Source of the DNA: Chrysophaeum taylorii
Lineage: Eukaryota; Sar; Pelagophyceae; Pelagomonadales; Pelagomonadaceae
Reading direction: 5' to 3'
NCBI GenBank assembly: GCA_029834535.1
Contig: JAQMWT010000356.1
Location: 172,401 to 236,400, forward strand
DNA: 64,000 nt
Shown here: piece after piece, positions 18,183 to 27,752 of the stretch
Numbering within the stretch: position 1 is the first letter of the stretch
Layout of the letters: every line of letters starts with the position of its first letter
Program-made: the position numbers and the translations under genes
Notes under the pieces: generated by a model
The model's input: the letters and a program-made list of their open reading frames with translations, nothing else
What the model was told of the DNA's origin: nothing
Database searches by the model: none

Positions 18183-21100
18183 ATGGCGACTCACGACCCA
18201 CAAGTCCCGAGTCTGGAAGTAGCGACGCAATTCGCTACACAACAAGCTCTCATTCAACAGTTCAAAGCCGATTTCTCTGCTCAGTTCGCCGCTGATTGCC
18301 AACAGCTCAAAGCTAACTTCTTAGATCAACTCGCCGCTGATCAAGCTATTCTCAAAGCCAGAATCGCCGCTGATTGCGCTGATCTCAGAGCCAAAATCAC
18401 TGCCGCAATCGAAGCTCGAGACGAGCAACTTGATGACGACGTGCAACTCGATCAAGACGAGCAACTTGAACAAGCTCCCCAACCAGCTGTTCATACGGCA
18501 ACTCCCCTCAAGCACAAGCAAACTTCTCACGAAGTCGCGACCCAAGCCCCAGTCATCTCAATGGTCACCCCCCCTCATGCCGACAACTCCACCGGATGTC
18601 AAACACCCCACGGCAAAGTCTCAGACCCCACTGCCTTCCCTCCAGACCAAGGCATAGCCAAGGTTACTCCTCAACCTGGCACACCCCACATTCACGAGGA
18701 CACTCCACCTTGGTCAAATATCGCACCAGCAATGTTGAACACTCCACCACCAATAAAAATTACTCCCTTCACTCCGCCAACCCCACCAGAGCCCCCACCT
18801 CCTTCACTGGAGTCGTCTAACTCCCCACTATCGGCGACTCCCGCTACACCACATATACAAGTTCCCCAACATCCTCGTCAACCCTCTCGCCGCACCACTC
18901 ATCTTCTTGATGATCATGCCATATACGGCCATGACGGCCCCGGCACCTTCATCCCTGACCAAGCCCCCACCGCGGCTCAAGCTCGTGCCGCCCCACTGTC
19001 GGAATCCCTTGTCCGATATCCATCATCTTCCGCAAGTCGCTCTCCTCAGGACTTTCCTCTCCATCCACGAGACCATGCCACCTACGGCCACGACGGCCCC
19101 GGCACTTCCATTTCTACCACAGCTCCTTCCGCGGCTCAAGTTCCTGCCGCCCAACCATCGGACCCTCCTGACAGACCTTCATCACCTTTCGAAAGTCGCT
19201 GTTCCCCCGATTTGCCCCTCCACCCGCGTGAATATGCATTCCACGACTACGACCATTCCTCCGTCCCCATTCAAGCAACACTCCACCTCCTTTCTCAAAG
19301 TTCCAATGCACCTCCGTCTGAGCTCCAACGCGAGTTGGCCACCACTAAGGCTGCATTCCGCTCCCAAGCCGCTGAATTGGCCGCAACTAAGGCCATGCTC
19401 ATTCGCAAGGATGACGCTTTGTCCTCCACAGCCAACAAACTCACCACCACCGACGCCGCCCTGGCTTTCGCCACTGCCCAGCTCGCCATCCAAGCCGACG
19501 AACTGGTCTCCACCCAAGCCGAACTTCATCTCACCCACACCCAGCTCAAGGCACTCGAAACTGCCCACGCTGACATCCGCAGCTCCCACCTTGACATCAA
19601 CGCCGTCCTCCAAACCATTCTTACCTCATTGGATGCCACCCACCCCACCCAAGATGCTGCATCGCATCTTTCACCTCCTTTCCCCATCCACAACCAACCC
19701 TCATCCCCTTCCGAACCACCCTCCAATGCCTCTCCCCCGATTCTCCCCGAGTATCATCACCACCTCAACGGATGCCACGGACCTGGTTCTCCTGGTTCAC
19801 CACCCACTCCGTCTCTCTGTTCTCCACATCCCGCCATCTCTGGCCCCTCCTCCTCTGCGAAATCACTCTTCGCCTCTCTGGCACCCCCTGAACCCCTTTG
19901 CACCAGCTCGCCTTGTCAGCCCCCTGGTTCATTCCAACTCGACAACCTCCCCGCGTCCGAGTTGCGAGGGCGTACATCCAACACCGGCGACCGTACCCCT
20001 ACCACCAGCGACGATCTCCACGTGCAAAGTCCCACCAAGAATCAAGACCACCCACATCAAGAGTCGACAAGTTCCGAACTATCAAAAGACAGCTCTTTGC
20101 CAGATGGTCATGCTCACCATCATGCTGCCAAGACATGCATAAGGGCTTCTTCTCTCTTCGGGCACAACGGCCCAGGAAACAATCTTGTCGAAGAAACACC
20201 AAGCCACCTCGTTCCCACTTTCGACAAGTCAAAGAACAAGACACCTCGAGATGTTCCCGAGTATTATGCCTACATCGACTATGGCAACCACACCCAAGAA
20301 CCTAAGGCTCCGCCGTATTCCATGCACCGGGCACAAGAGCCGCAGGCCACTGACAACATCCCCTCTGATTCAGTCCCCTGGTATGATGCATACAGCGAAG
20401 TAGCAAGACCCACTTCACAAGTCTCGAAGATGGTCTCCTCGACCATTCCAGATCAGCCGCCTGATCCAAGCACCACCAATGACCCCGCAATGCCGAATCC
20501 ACAAGGACAAGACACGCTGTCAACGGTCCCACGGTCACCATACTCGCAGGCACTCACCGCACCTGCAGGTATCAGCTCAGATTCACCAGGCACTCCCGCC
20601 TTGTTCGATATCTCTCGATCAGCAGCTCCCGATCACTTCGAAGCTGGTTCCGCCTCGCCGCCTCCCCTCCTCGAAGACAGGCGCGCACTGCCGCTCACCG
20701 GCGCTTGCTGCTGCACCCACCATCCACCTTCTCGGTCGGATGCACTGGATGACACTGCTCAGCAGGTTGCATGGACCCATCTGCGACCACCGTGTAACGA
20801 TTTGATGGATGTCTTCGCACGAGCACCAGTCGCAACACCTGATCACCCGCTCCCTAACTTTCGGTCAGAGGACGCAATCCTTTCGGCTGCCGATCCTTAT
20901 GTCTCACCGCGACCAAGCCTCTGGAAAGCTTTCCCCATGGCTGCAGTAACAGACACAGATTTCGAGAGTTCTGAACGACCCGATCAGCCGCAAACTATGC
21001 ACGATTCCATTGCGACCACTTCGGTCCTGTGTGTCCCCTTGCATAGCTCTCTTCTGGACGCCACACGCTTGCGCTGCCTCCGGAAAATCGACGTTGCGCT

Positions 21101-22001
21101 CTCAGGAAACATTCTCCGCGCACTATGCACAGACTCGCTTCAACTGAACCACTTCTGTAAGCATTTTCGCATCACTGGAATGCACGACAAACGTTCCACG
21201 CCAGCTGCCGGCTCCACCACAAACATGCACCCAAGTCACGTACGTTGCCTCCCTCAAAAGCGTCTTATCGCTCAGCACGTCACTCCTCATTTGAGGACGC
21301 ATGTCACATGCCCGCACCTTCGAATGCTCTACACGCCTAAGGGCAACCCTGGCCACTCCGGCACTCACCGCTCTGGTCCCAGCATCTCCGCTATTGAGGA
21401 TGCACCCAGCAGGACTGACCCTTACATCGCCCTTGGTTCTACTGCACTCTCCTTCGGCGACCCCTCTTTTCGAATTCCCGCACTGGACCCCAAGCATTTC
21501 AGGCCGGATACTCCCCACCACGGGATCTCAGCTCACGCGCCCATCTGCCCTACCTTGCAGACAGGTCAGCCGCGAGCCACACTCCTTTTGGCACTGACTT
21601 CGGACCACCCGCATCACGCGCTTTTGCTCTTGGAGCATGACACGCTTTTTGATGCTCTCCGCGTCACCGCCTCTAACACCACGACACTCGTCATTTCCAC
21701 CGACGCTCCGCGCCGCAACATATCTCACGACCTTCAGATCACCAACCTAAGTCGCTCGCGCCCGCACCACGTCGCGCACGCCTTACGAGGGCGTGTTCAA
21801 TTGGTGACCTCACAGGTCTTTCGATGTATTTTCCGACGTCCGACTTTGAACTTACGAATTACTTTATGGCAATCCCCAATGCCAAGACGTCTGAAGCTGC
21901 GCAATCATGTCTCTGGAACTCCAAAGCCACAGAAACTGCCAGACAAGAGAGCACTCAGCTCTCAACAGCTGCCCAACAGCTACTTAAAGTCTCGCACATA
22001 G
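18183..22001 (+). CDS. Gag-like Pro/Ser/Thr-rich coiled-coil protein of the LTR element
   Basis: A 1272-codon frame whose ATG lies 228 nt after the left LTR. Residues 1-100 are helical with Gln/Ala heptads (FSAQFAADCQQLKANFLDQL). Residues about 240-360 carry tandem 55-residue repeats containing YGHDGPGT; related HGPG and HNGPGN motifs recur later. Residues about 380-480 form a second coiled coil (ELQRELATTKAAFRSQAAEL). The rest is Pro/Ser/Thr/His-rich. There is no zinc knuckle and no enzymatic motif. The 5' half reads as real protein. Because other plus frames are also open, the coding limit of the 3' half is uncertain. Confidence 0.6.
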   Translation: MATHDPQVPSLEVATQFATQQALIQQFKADFSAQFAADCQQLKANFLDQLAADQAILKARIAADCADLRAKITAAIEARDEQLDDDVQLDQDEQLEQAPQPAVHTATPLKHKQTSHEVATQAPVISMVTPPHADNSTGCQTPHGKVSDPTAFPPDQGIAKVTPQPGTPHIHEDTPPWSNIAPAMLNTPPPIKITPFTPPTPPEPPPPSLESSNSPLSATPATPHIQVPQHPRQPSRRTTHLLDDHAIYGHDGPGTFIPDQAPTAAQARAAPLSESLVRYPSSSASRSPQDFPLHPRDHATYGHDGPGTSISTTAPSAAQVPAAQPSDPPDRPSSPFESRCSPDLPLHPREYAFHDYDHSSVPIQATLHLLSQSSNAPPSELQRELATTKAAFRSQAAELAATKAMLIRKDDALSSTANKLTTTDAALAFATAQLAIQADELVSTQAELHLTHTQLKALETAHADIRSSHLDINAVLQTILTSLDATHPTQDAASHLSPPFPIHNQPSSPSEPPSNASPPILPEYHHHLNGCHGPGSPGSPPTPSLCSPHPAISGPSSSAKSLFASLAPPEPLCTSSPCQPPGSFQLDNLPASELRGRTSNTGDRTPTTSDDLHVQSPTKNQDHPHQESTSSELSKDSSLPDGHAHHHAAKTCIRASSLFGHNGPGNNLVEETPSHLVPTFDKSKNKTPRDVPEYYAYIDYGNHTQEPKAPPYSMHRAQEPQATDNIPSDSVPWYDAYSEVARPTSQVSKMVSSTIPDQPPDPSTTNDPAMPNPQGQDTLSTVPRSPYSQALTAPAGISSDSPGTPALFDISRSAAPDHFEAGSASPPPLLEDRRALPLTGACCCTHHPPSRSDALDDTAQQVAWTHLRPPCNDLMDVFARAPVATPDHPLPNFRSEDAILSAADPYVSPRPSLWKAFPMAAVTDTDFESSERPDQPQTMHDSIATTSVLCVPLHSSLLDATRLRCLRKIDVALSGNILRALCTDSLQLNHFCKHFRITGMHDKRSTPAAGSTTNMHPSHVRCLPQKRLIAQHVTPHLRTHVTCPHLRMLYTPKGNPGHSGTHRSGPSISAIEDAPSRTDPYIALGSTALSFGDPSFRIPALDPKHFRPDTPHHGISAHAPICPTLQTGQPRATLLLALTSDHPHHALLLLEHDTLFDALRVTASNTTTLVISTDAPRRNISHDLQITNLSRSRPHHVAHALRGRVQLVTSQVFRCIFRRPTLNLRITLWQSPMPRRLKLRNHVSGTPKPQKLPDKRALSSQQLPNSYLKSRT

Positions 22002-23161
22002 CAAACGGTACTATCTCGCAGTCTCTATTGGACGACAAGACGAAAGGTAAGACCACAACGGCCAGCTACACCAGCCAGCTCATTGATGTAGCAGACGAGA
22101 CAACGCAAACCAACTGCACAGCACGGTTCCAGACTATGCAGACGATGCTCAGGTCCAACGCTCAATTACTCGACCACGCAAACGTTCTGTCACCTGACCT
22201 TGCACTGCTACTGGCTCCTGTCTCATTCATAGCTGATGCACCCCATCCGATGGACCAATCCTTAAGATATGTCCCGCTCGCAGAAGCACCACCACAGGAC
22301 ACAAAGGTACATCATGAAGACACAGGTAAGCGCACCACGATCATGCGCACAAGCTCATTGCGCCTATCCGATCATGATGAGACGAAGCTACAGCTTTGCT
22401 TGACCCCTTCGCCTCTGGAAGACAAAGGCCGCCTCTCACCCTCCCGGGCACCTGACCCTCCCCTGTCGCTGCAATCCGTATTAGCACAGACGATCTCGCC
22501 TCCCTGCACGACTGCAGATCAGGCACAAGCCAATGTCTGCACTCTACAGAGTTATGCGCACCCGCTGGAATCTTACCAGCACGGCTACCTCAGCCAGTCA
22601 GGTCACTGCACCACCTCGGTCTCCCCTGACACCAGGTCGACGTATCGGTCATTCGCGACCACCTCAAGTCATCTAATGGACGACTATGATCTCGAGCATG
22701 AACTCATCGCAACGCTTGAGTCATACCCAAGAAGGAATCCTACTTTGGAGTCACCTCAACCACTCCCACAGGAACTTTGGCCACCAGACGCCACCCATGT
22801 GCTCGTGGTTTCTCCATTGGTTTCCTCCAAAGCATTTGACTGCAGCAGAGACAAAATGAAACCTCCCCATGCGACTATAACCGCATTCTCGTTTGGGACA
22901 CAAGCATTTACTTCGTGTCATTTGTTTACGCCCATAGTACCGCGACACACGGCAACCAAGATAGAAGTGGACTGCGTTCCACCCTCATCTCTGAGCGCCA
23001 CCCCCGACATGCTGCTCCCGGCACTACTGCCAGTCCCATCACGTCTGATTCGGCTCCCATCGCTTTGTATGACGTCATATGTCATATTCCGATTAAAGCC
23101 CAGACACCGCACAGGCTACAATGCACTCGCGACGGCACGCTCACGGCCCCTCTCGGTTTAG
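21824..23161 (+). CDS. Second open frame of the LTR element, unknown
   Basis: 445 codons from an ATG, overlapping the first frame by 178 nt in a different frame. Composition (Ser/Thr/Pro/His/Leu) matches the first frame's product. No domain is recognised. It could be a continuation by programmed or mutational frameshift, or an accident of a stop-poor strand. Confidence 0.25.
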   Translation: MYFPTSDFELTNYFMAIPNAKTSEAAQSCLWNSKATETARQESTQLSTAAQQLLKVSHIANGTISQSLLDDKTKGKTTTASYTSQLIDVADETTQTNCTARFQTMQTMLRSNAQLLDHANVLSPDLALLLAPVSFIADAPHPMDQSLRYVPLAEAPPQDTKVHHEDTGKRTTIMRTSSLRLSDHDETKLQLCLTPSPLEDKGRLSPSRAPDPPLSLQSVLAQTISPPCTTADQAQANVCTLQSYAHPLESYQHGYLSQSGHCTTSVSPDTRSTYRSFATTSSHLMDDYDLEHELIATLESYPRRNPTLESPQPLPQELWPPDATHVLVVSPLVSSKAFDCSRDKMKPPHATITAFSFGTQAFTSCHLFTPIVPRHTATKIEVDCVPPSSLSATPDMLLPALLPVPSRLIRLPSLCMTSYVIFRLKPRHRTGYNALATARSRPLSV

Positions 23162-24927
23162 ACTACAAACATTGCGCCATACCCATGGTACACCCACAGT
23201 CAACTGAGACGTACGCTCGCTTGTCGCACAGTACGATGCCCAAACACCTTTTGATTAATGATACGCAGGACACTGTCGTCTCAGCCACCGTTGAAGCGCC
23301 TCCTCCGACCGCCGCCCGGCTCTGCGCTCGTTTCGCAACCATGGTCTCTCCGTCTCACCGGCAATTCGAAGATTTCACCCAGTTCGAATTACGAGGGCGC
23401 ATTAGTTTTCCACCGACGACAAGATTCGTTTCGATTCGCATCAGTCATGCCTCCTACGGCTACTCTGGCTACTACATCGGAGCTCAATTCAAGGCACGTA
23501 CCGAAGTCCCTCTTTCTAAGGACCTCTGTCACGCGCCAAGACCTGATGAGCATTCGTCGTTCCTCCCCGCTTCAACGCGACTCCCGACGACCAAATCCCC
23601 GACGATTTGTGATGACACTAAGTTCCGTCATCAATGCAATTCAGAGCCTCCCACGCTCTTCCGTCAATCTATCGCAGGTCAGACCTCTCAAGTTTCAGCA
23701 TTCCATCCTCGCTCGATTTTATCCAGCATGCTGCCATATGCAAACGAAGTTCAGTCACGCCAACGCCACACTTCGCAGTTATCGCCAGTCTCGCGCAATA
23801 AATGCCCGCCACAAAATGATAGCCGCACGCAGAGTCCTTTGCTCACCTCTTTTCACGTCCCTCCCAGCACTATGCTTGACGTTGAAGCTCTGCACCACCG
23901 TGGTTCGGTTACAACACAACTTCGCGCGAAATCCTCGTCCAGTTCTGATCATATCTCGCATCTGTCGACATTGTTATCGGAATCATGCTTCGGACACAGC
24001 TCAAACTGCACTAGCGTATTACGCTCTTATGACGCACTCGGTTCGCTCCTCTCCGTTCGCACTGCAGGTTCCATCTTGCAGAACTCTGAGCCCAACAGCC
24101 GCCATTGCGTTTCGCACCCAGCCGACGCTTTCCGTAGCACCCGCGAGGATAACCCCCAATCTCCACAGGTTGGACACGCGCTCTGCTCTCAGCATTCCGC
24201 CGAATCTCACTGCCGCACACCGCTAGCCCCACCCAGTTGTGTTACGAATCAAGGGAAGTTAACTGCCATGACTATTCACTTCTTCATTCCCAAACACTCG
24301 CTGCTAGGCACAGTATCGCATGACTCATTATCGGACATTTCTCGCATTATGGACAGGACCTCACATCATGTTTATTCTTCGGACATCCCCCGTCCACAGA
24401 TCAATCCTCTCTTGAAACATACGCTCCCTACACGTTGTAAACTGTACAGCTCTCGCATATCGACAACACCCTTCTGTCGAATGTCCCCCCTTTCGGTCAC
24501 TGCACGATTCACCACGGATGCACCACGCTCCCTCACGCTTGTACATCAAGGGAAGTTTGATTCTGGTGAAAACGCTTCGTTTGATTCTGATGTCAACGAC
24601 TCCAGGCATGAAATGAATAGATCAGTCGATTGTCACAGTTCAGGATTACTGTGCAACACAGAACACGAAAGACGCGACTTTGACCATACCTTCGAAGTCA
24701 ACTCTCCCCCTGGCACGGACACTATCTTCAAGCAGTCCATCGCCTTCAGGCATTCTCTTCTGTTGTCCGACCCTTCTGCATTTTCTGCACACGGCACCGA
24801 GTCGTCAGCACAGGACACACGCCTGTATACTCGATACACTCGCAAACCTCAGTCTCCGCCCAATCATCTTTCGATACTAGCCACTGGCGACTTATACGAG
24901 ACTACGAACCCAAGTCAGCAAATTTAG
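22915..24927 (+). CDS. Third open frame of the LTR element, unknown
   Basis: 670 codons, overlapping the second frame by 247 nt and in the third frame. It contains the sequence QFELRGRISF encoded by the TTACGAGGGCGC motif, and two related segments reading NQGKLT and HQGKFD. No polymerase, integrase or protease signature is visible. Coding status is uncertain for the same reason as the second frame. Confidence 0.25.
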   Translation: MSFVYAHSTATHGNQDRSGLRSTLISERHPRHAAPGTTASPITSDSAPIALYDVICHIPIKAQTPHRLQCTRDGTLTAPLGLDYKHCAIPMVHPQSTETYARLSHSTMPKHLLINDTQDTVVSATVEAPPPTAARLCARFATMVSPSHRQFEDFTQFELRGRISFPPTTRFVSIRISHASYGYSGYYIGAQFKARTEVPLSKDLCHAPRPDEHSSFLPASTRLPTTKSPTICDDTKFRHQCNSEPPTLFRQSIAGQTSQVSAFHPRSILSSMLPYANEVQSRQRHTSQLSPVSRNKCPPQNDSRTQSPLLTSFHVPPSTMLDVEALHHRGSVTTQLRAKSSSSSDHISHLSTLLSESCFGHSSNCTSVLRSYDALGSLLSVRTAGSILQNSEPNSRHCVSHPADAFRSTREDNPQSPQVGHALCSQHSAESHCRTPLAPPSCVTNQGKLTAMTIHFFIPKHSLLGTVSHDSLSDISRIMDRTSHHVYSSDIPRPQINPLLKHTLPTRCKLYSSRISTTPFCRMSPLSVTARFTTDAPRSLTLVHQGKFDSGENASFDSDVNDSRHEMNRSVDCHSSGLLCNTEHERRDFDHTFEVNSPPGTDTIFKQSIAFRHSLLLSDPSAFSAHGTESSAQDTRLYTRYTRKPQSPPNHLSILATGDLYETTNPSQQI

Positions 24928-25747
24928 AGTTTTCATATTTATGGCCACCCCCAGACAACTTTATCCCGATATCCTCATCATCGCGCTACAATTATCCGCA
25001 TATTATTTTAGACGCTCATAGCCTAGCTTCAGGTGTCCCACGCTACATTCAGGACGACAGCTCTGACATGTATGTGACAGGCAATTCTGGATCTCTCATC
25101 TTCCAGAAACAGCTCCGCTTTACTCGCTCTCATTACGACGATTACCTTACCATGTCGAAACAGATTTGGTTAAATGGTCATATCTCTTCATGGGATCACG
25201 CTGGCGCTCCGTCACATCGTCACATCTTTACTAGCCCAACATTAGCCACAATAGAATCCCATCCCTACGGCCATTCTCATTATTCGCCTTTCGATCAACT
25301 ATTGGTCTGCTGCACAATTCCCGACTGCCTGACCCATGATCCCTCCTGTTATTATTCGTTAGACCACCCGCTCTACTCAGCTGCTCCCCCAGCCACTTAG
25401 GATTTATCCACCGACACACACCGTCCCCTATCTCATTAGCCACTGAGCAAGATGATGATCTGGTCTCTTGCACAACATTCTCCATACTTCATCATTAGCC
25501 TACCTAGCATCTTCCTCCACTTTTCTTCTTACTCACGATCGATGCTTTTTCCTTTCTTTGATCATCCGCTCTTTCTCCTTTCTCACTTCACACACTACCT
25601 GCGTTTCGTTTTCCTCTATCTCTTTCATGCACTTCGCACACTCTCCTTCAGCGCCTCCTCACGACTCGATATCCATTTGCCCTTGGTCCGACATTTGTTT
25701 TGTTTGTCCCAGATTTCGCTCATCACCGAGTTCAATCTGCGAGGGCG

Positions 25748-25935
25748 TAGAGATAGTCCCATTTAGGGTTAGGAACCCCCCCCCCCTTAACCTCACATTC
25801 ACATTTCAACCACTAAATCGCTGTGTCGCACACCGTGCTGCTCTTTGTGTCGTCGTTGGAGGACAGGACGAAAGGCAGCACTACCACTGCCACCATTCTT
25901 CTCTACCAGAGGCACAGTGATTTTTACTGTTCTCT
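25748..25935 (+). repeat. Right long terminal repeat
   Basis: Matches the left repeat. It is preceded directly by TCTGCGAGGGCG, the only purine-rich tract near the boundary, which could prime plus-strand synthesis. Its early part reads TTTAGGGTTAGGAACC followed by a C run. Confidence 0.8.
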
Positions 25936-26717
25936 ACGAGCCTTCTTCGGTTCACCCCAGCACGCCCGTCAGATGTTCGCACGGGCTTTTGGTGGCCAAA
26001 TGACAGTCGCAGAGTTCAGCGCACATAACCCTAACCCTAATCTCTACCGTTACCACTTAATTAGCTCGAATTACACAACCGTCTCCACCACACGCTCCCT
26101 CTACTACGTCACACACACACTCTCTCTCGAGTGACTGACTGGTTTCTGTTACTTGAACAGAGTGCAACAAGTCAACGCCGTATCACACCTGAGCCTTTGC
26201 TCCGCGTTTTTGATGAACGATCGCAGGCTTGCATACTATACTTCATCACCTCATCGTCGACATCGCAAAGTAAACAACAAGCCGCTTATTACTTGAAAAC
26301 CAAAAGCACCTCGTTCTTCTTCTTCTTCTTCTTCTTGTTCTCGTTCTTCTTCTACGAGGCATCATTCCCACCGGGCGTTACTGCTTATCTTACGACCCCT
26401 GCCGGTTGGGACAGTCGGCACGGATGATCTTCACAAATCATGGCAAAGTAAGTACAAGGCAGCCGGATGTTTGCTTTGAGCGAGCCGTGGGGTGTGGAGA
26501 CGAAAACCAGAGCAAGTGAGGACACACACACTCGAAGAGCATGGCCTTTCCTTGATAGAAGTCGCCATGACCGCGCGCGCAGGGGGGTCTGTCTATCTAT
26601 TCTATCTTCTCTGGCGCTCGATATCGGAGAGTGTTTTTCGCGCATTAATAAAGTGAATGCATTCTCGGCGCACGCCAAGTTGGAGAGAGAGCTCCGAATA
26701 GACGGCGGGAGTTAATA
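25936..26717. other. Interval without a gene; telomere-like motif
   Basis: Right flank of the LTR element. It contains AACCCTAACCCTAA near 26025-26040 (two and a third telomere-type units) and a (TTC)n array near 26319-26336. No convincing coding sequence is seen. Confidence 0.5.
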
Positions 26718-27599
26718 TCAAGTAGCAGACCAGGTAGCTTTTTTCGTGGTGGTGGTCGTCGTCTCGGTGCCGTCGTTGACGACGAACTTGACCTCGAGGC
26801 TCCCGGGCGCGTACTCTAAGTGGACGGTCGTGAATGGCGAGACGAGAGCTGTCTCGATTTCGCGACGCAATGCGTCGAGACCGTGCGGCAGCGCAGCGAG
26901 AATGGCTGCAGGATCGTTTGTGGGGTGGATGCGCTCGGGGGGTCCAAAAGCAGCGGCGGCGTAGTCGAGGACGACGCAAGTTCCGGTCTCGTGTTCCGTT
27001 GGCGTCGAACACCCGACTCGTTGAAGGGAACCGTCGAGGATGTTTTTCCTGTGGCCGCGCGACGGCACGCCGTCGTCAATCAGGAGCCACAGAACCACGT
27101 CCTCGGGCGTCTCGAAGCCGAAGGACAAGTTCTCGGCGCAACTCCCCCACCACTCCCCCTCTCTTCGTAATCTGTCTCCCACCTCCGAGCCATCCGTGCC
27201 GACGTGGGCCATAATACCGTTCGCACCCACGTCGTCCGCGTGGCGCTGCGCAGCTTTGGATATGCCGGCATCGAGTTCGAGCGGTTGGCACGGCTCGGTC
27301 TCTCGCAAAACGTTTGCCAGTTCCTCCGCGCACTTCCGACCCTCGCGTGTCGATAGCGCGTTGTCGAATGTCGTCCCATCGAACTTGTCGAGGAGTGGCA
27401 CGACGCGCGTCTCGGCGTACTCAGCTGGCTTCGCGCGCGCAAAGTTGTGTTCGCGAACGATGGCTTCGGCGAAACTGCGTCGCTGCGCCGCTGCGAACAG
27501 CCGTTGCGCGCGTTTCGCGTCGACGGAGCACAAAAACGTCAGCGCCTCCAGCGCCTGCGCGTCGCTCGCGCTTTCAGCCATATCCGCCGAGACCCCCAT
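26718..27599 (-). CDS. CAP-superfamily (SCP/PR-1-like) protein
   Basis: A 293-residue protein from the ATG at 27599. The CAP domain spans about residues 45-215: HNFARAKPAEYA (51-62), AQRHADDVGANGIMAH (117-132) with the conserved His120, CAENLSFGFE (154-163) with Glu156, and GHRKNILDGSLQRVGC (182-197) with His183. These residues form the family's central cavity. CAP proteins are usually secreted, but no signal peptide is present here, so a cytosolic or non-classical location is implied. The C-terminus adds about 75 residues ending in a Thr-rich tract. Biochemical activity cannot be stated. Confidence 0.85.
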   Translation of the reverse strand: MGVSADMAESASDAQALEALTFLCSVDAKRAQRLFAAAQRRSFAEAIVREHNFARAKPAEYAETRVVPLLDKFDGTTFDNALSTREGRKCAEELANVLRETEPCQPLELDAGISKAAQRHADDVGANGIMAHVGTDGSEVGDRLRREGEWWGSCAENLSFGFETPEDVVLWLLIDDGVPSRGHRKNILDGSLQRVGCSTPTEHETGTCVVLDYAAAAFGPPERIHPTNDPAAILAALPHGLDALRREIETALVSPFTTVHLEYAPGSLEVKFVVNDGTETTTTTTKKATWSAT

Positions 27600-27752
27600 A
27601 ATACCTTGTTTTCGTAATTAAAGTATCCGAATAAACAAATAAGATACCTCATGGATACAAAATCGCCGTGGCGAGGCGCCCATAACCCGTCTCGGAGGGA
27701 GGGAAAAAAAAAAAATAAAGAAAGAGAAGAAAAGACACTTCCTTTTTTTTGC

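Larger units (their letters stand above)
17765..25935 (+). mobile_element. LTR-bounded element without recognisable pol (large non-autonomous LTR retroelement)
   Basis: Direct repeats at 17765-17955 and 25748-25935 bound 7.8 kb of internal sequence. The last 130 nt of the repeats differ at about one position, implying recent insertion. The outer ends are TAGAGA and TCTCT(A), a short inverted pair. CGAGC immediately precedes the left repeat and follows the right repeat's terminal A, a probable 5-bp target duplication. The internal plus strand is C-rich and G-poor, unlike the flanks, and stop-poor in all three frames. It encodes a long gag-like protein but I find no protease, reverse transcriptase, RNase H or integrase motif. 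A large retrotransposon derivative mobilised in trans is the simplest reading. Confidence 0.75.

Noticed and set aside
26025-26040. Telomere-like CCCTAA units as a true telomere or chromosome end
   Set aside because: Only about two units, internal, with genes on both sides; at most an interstitial trace.
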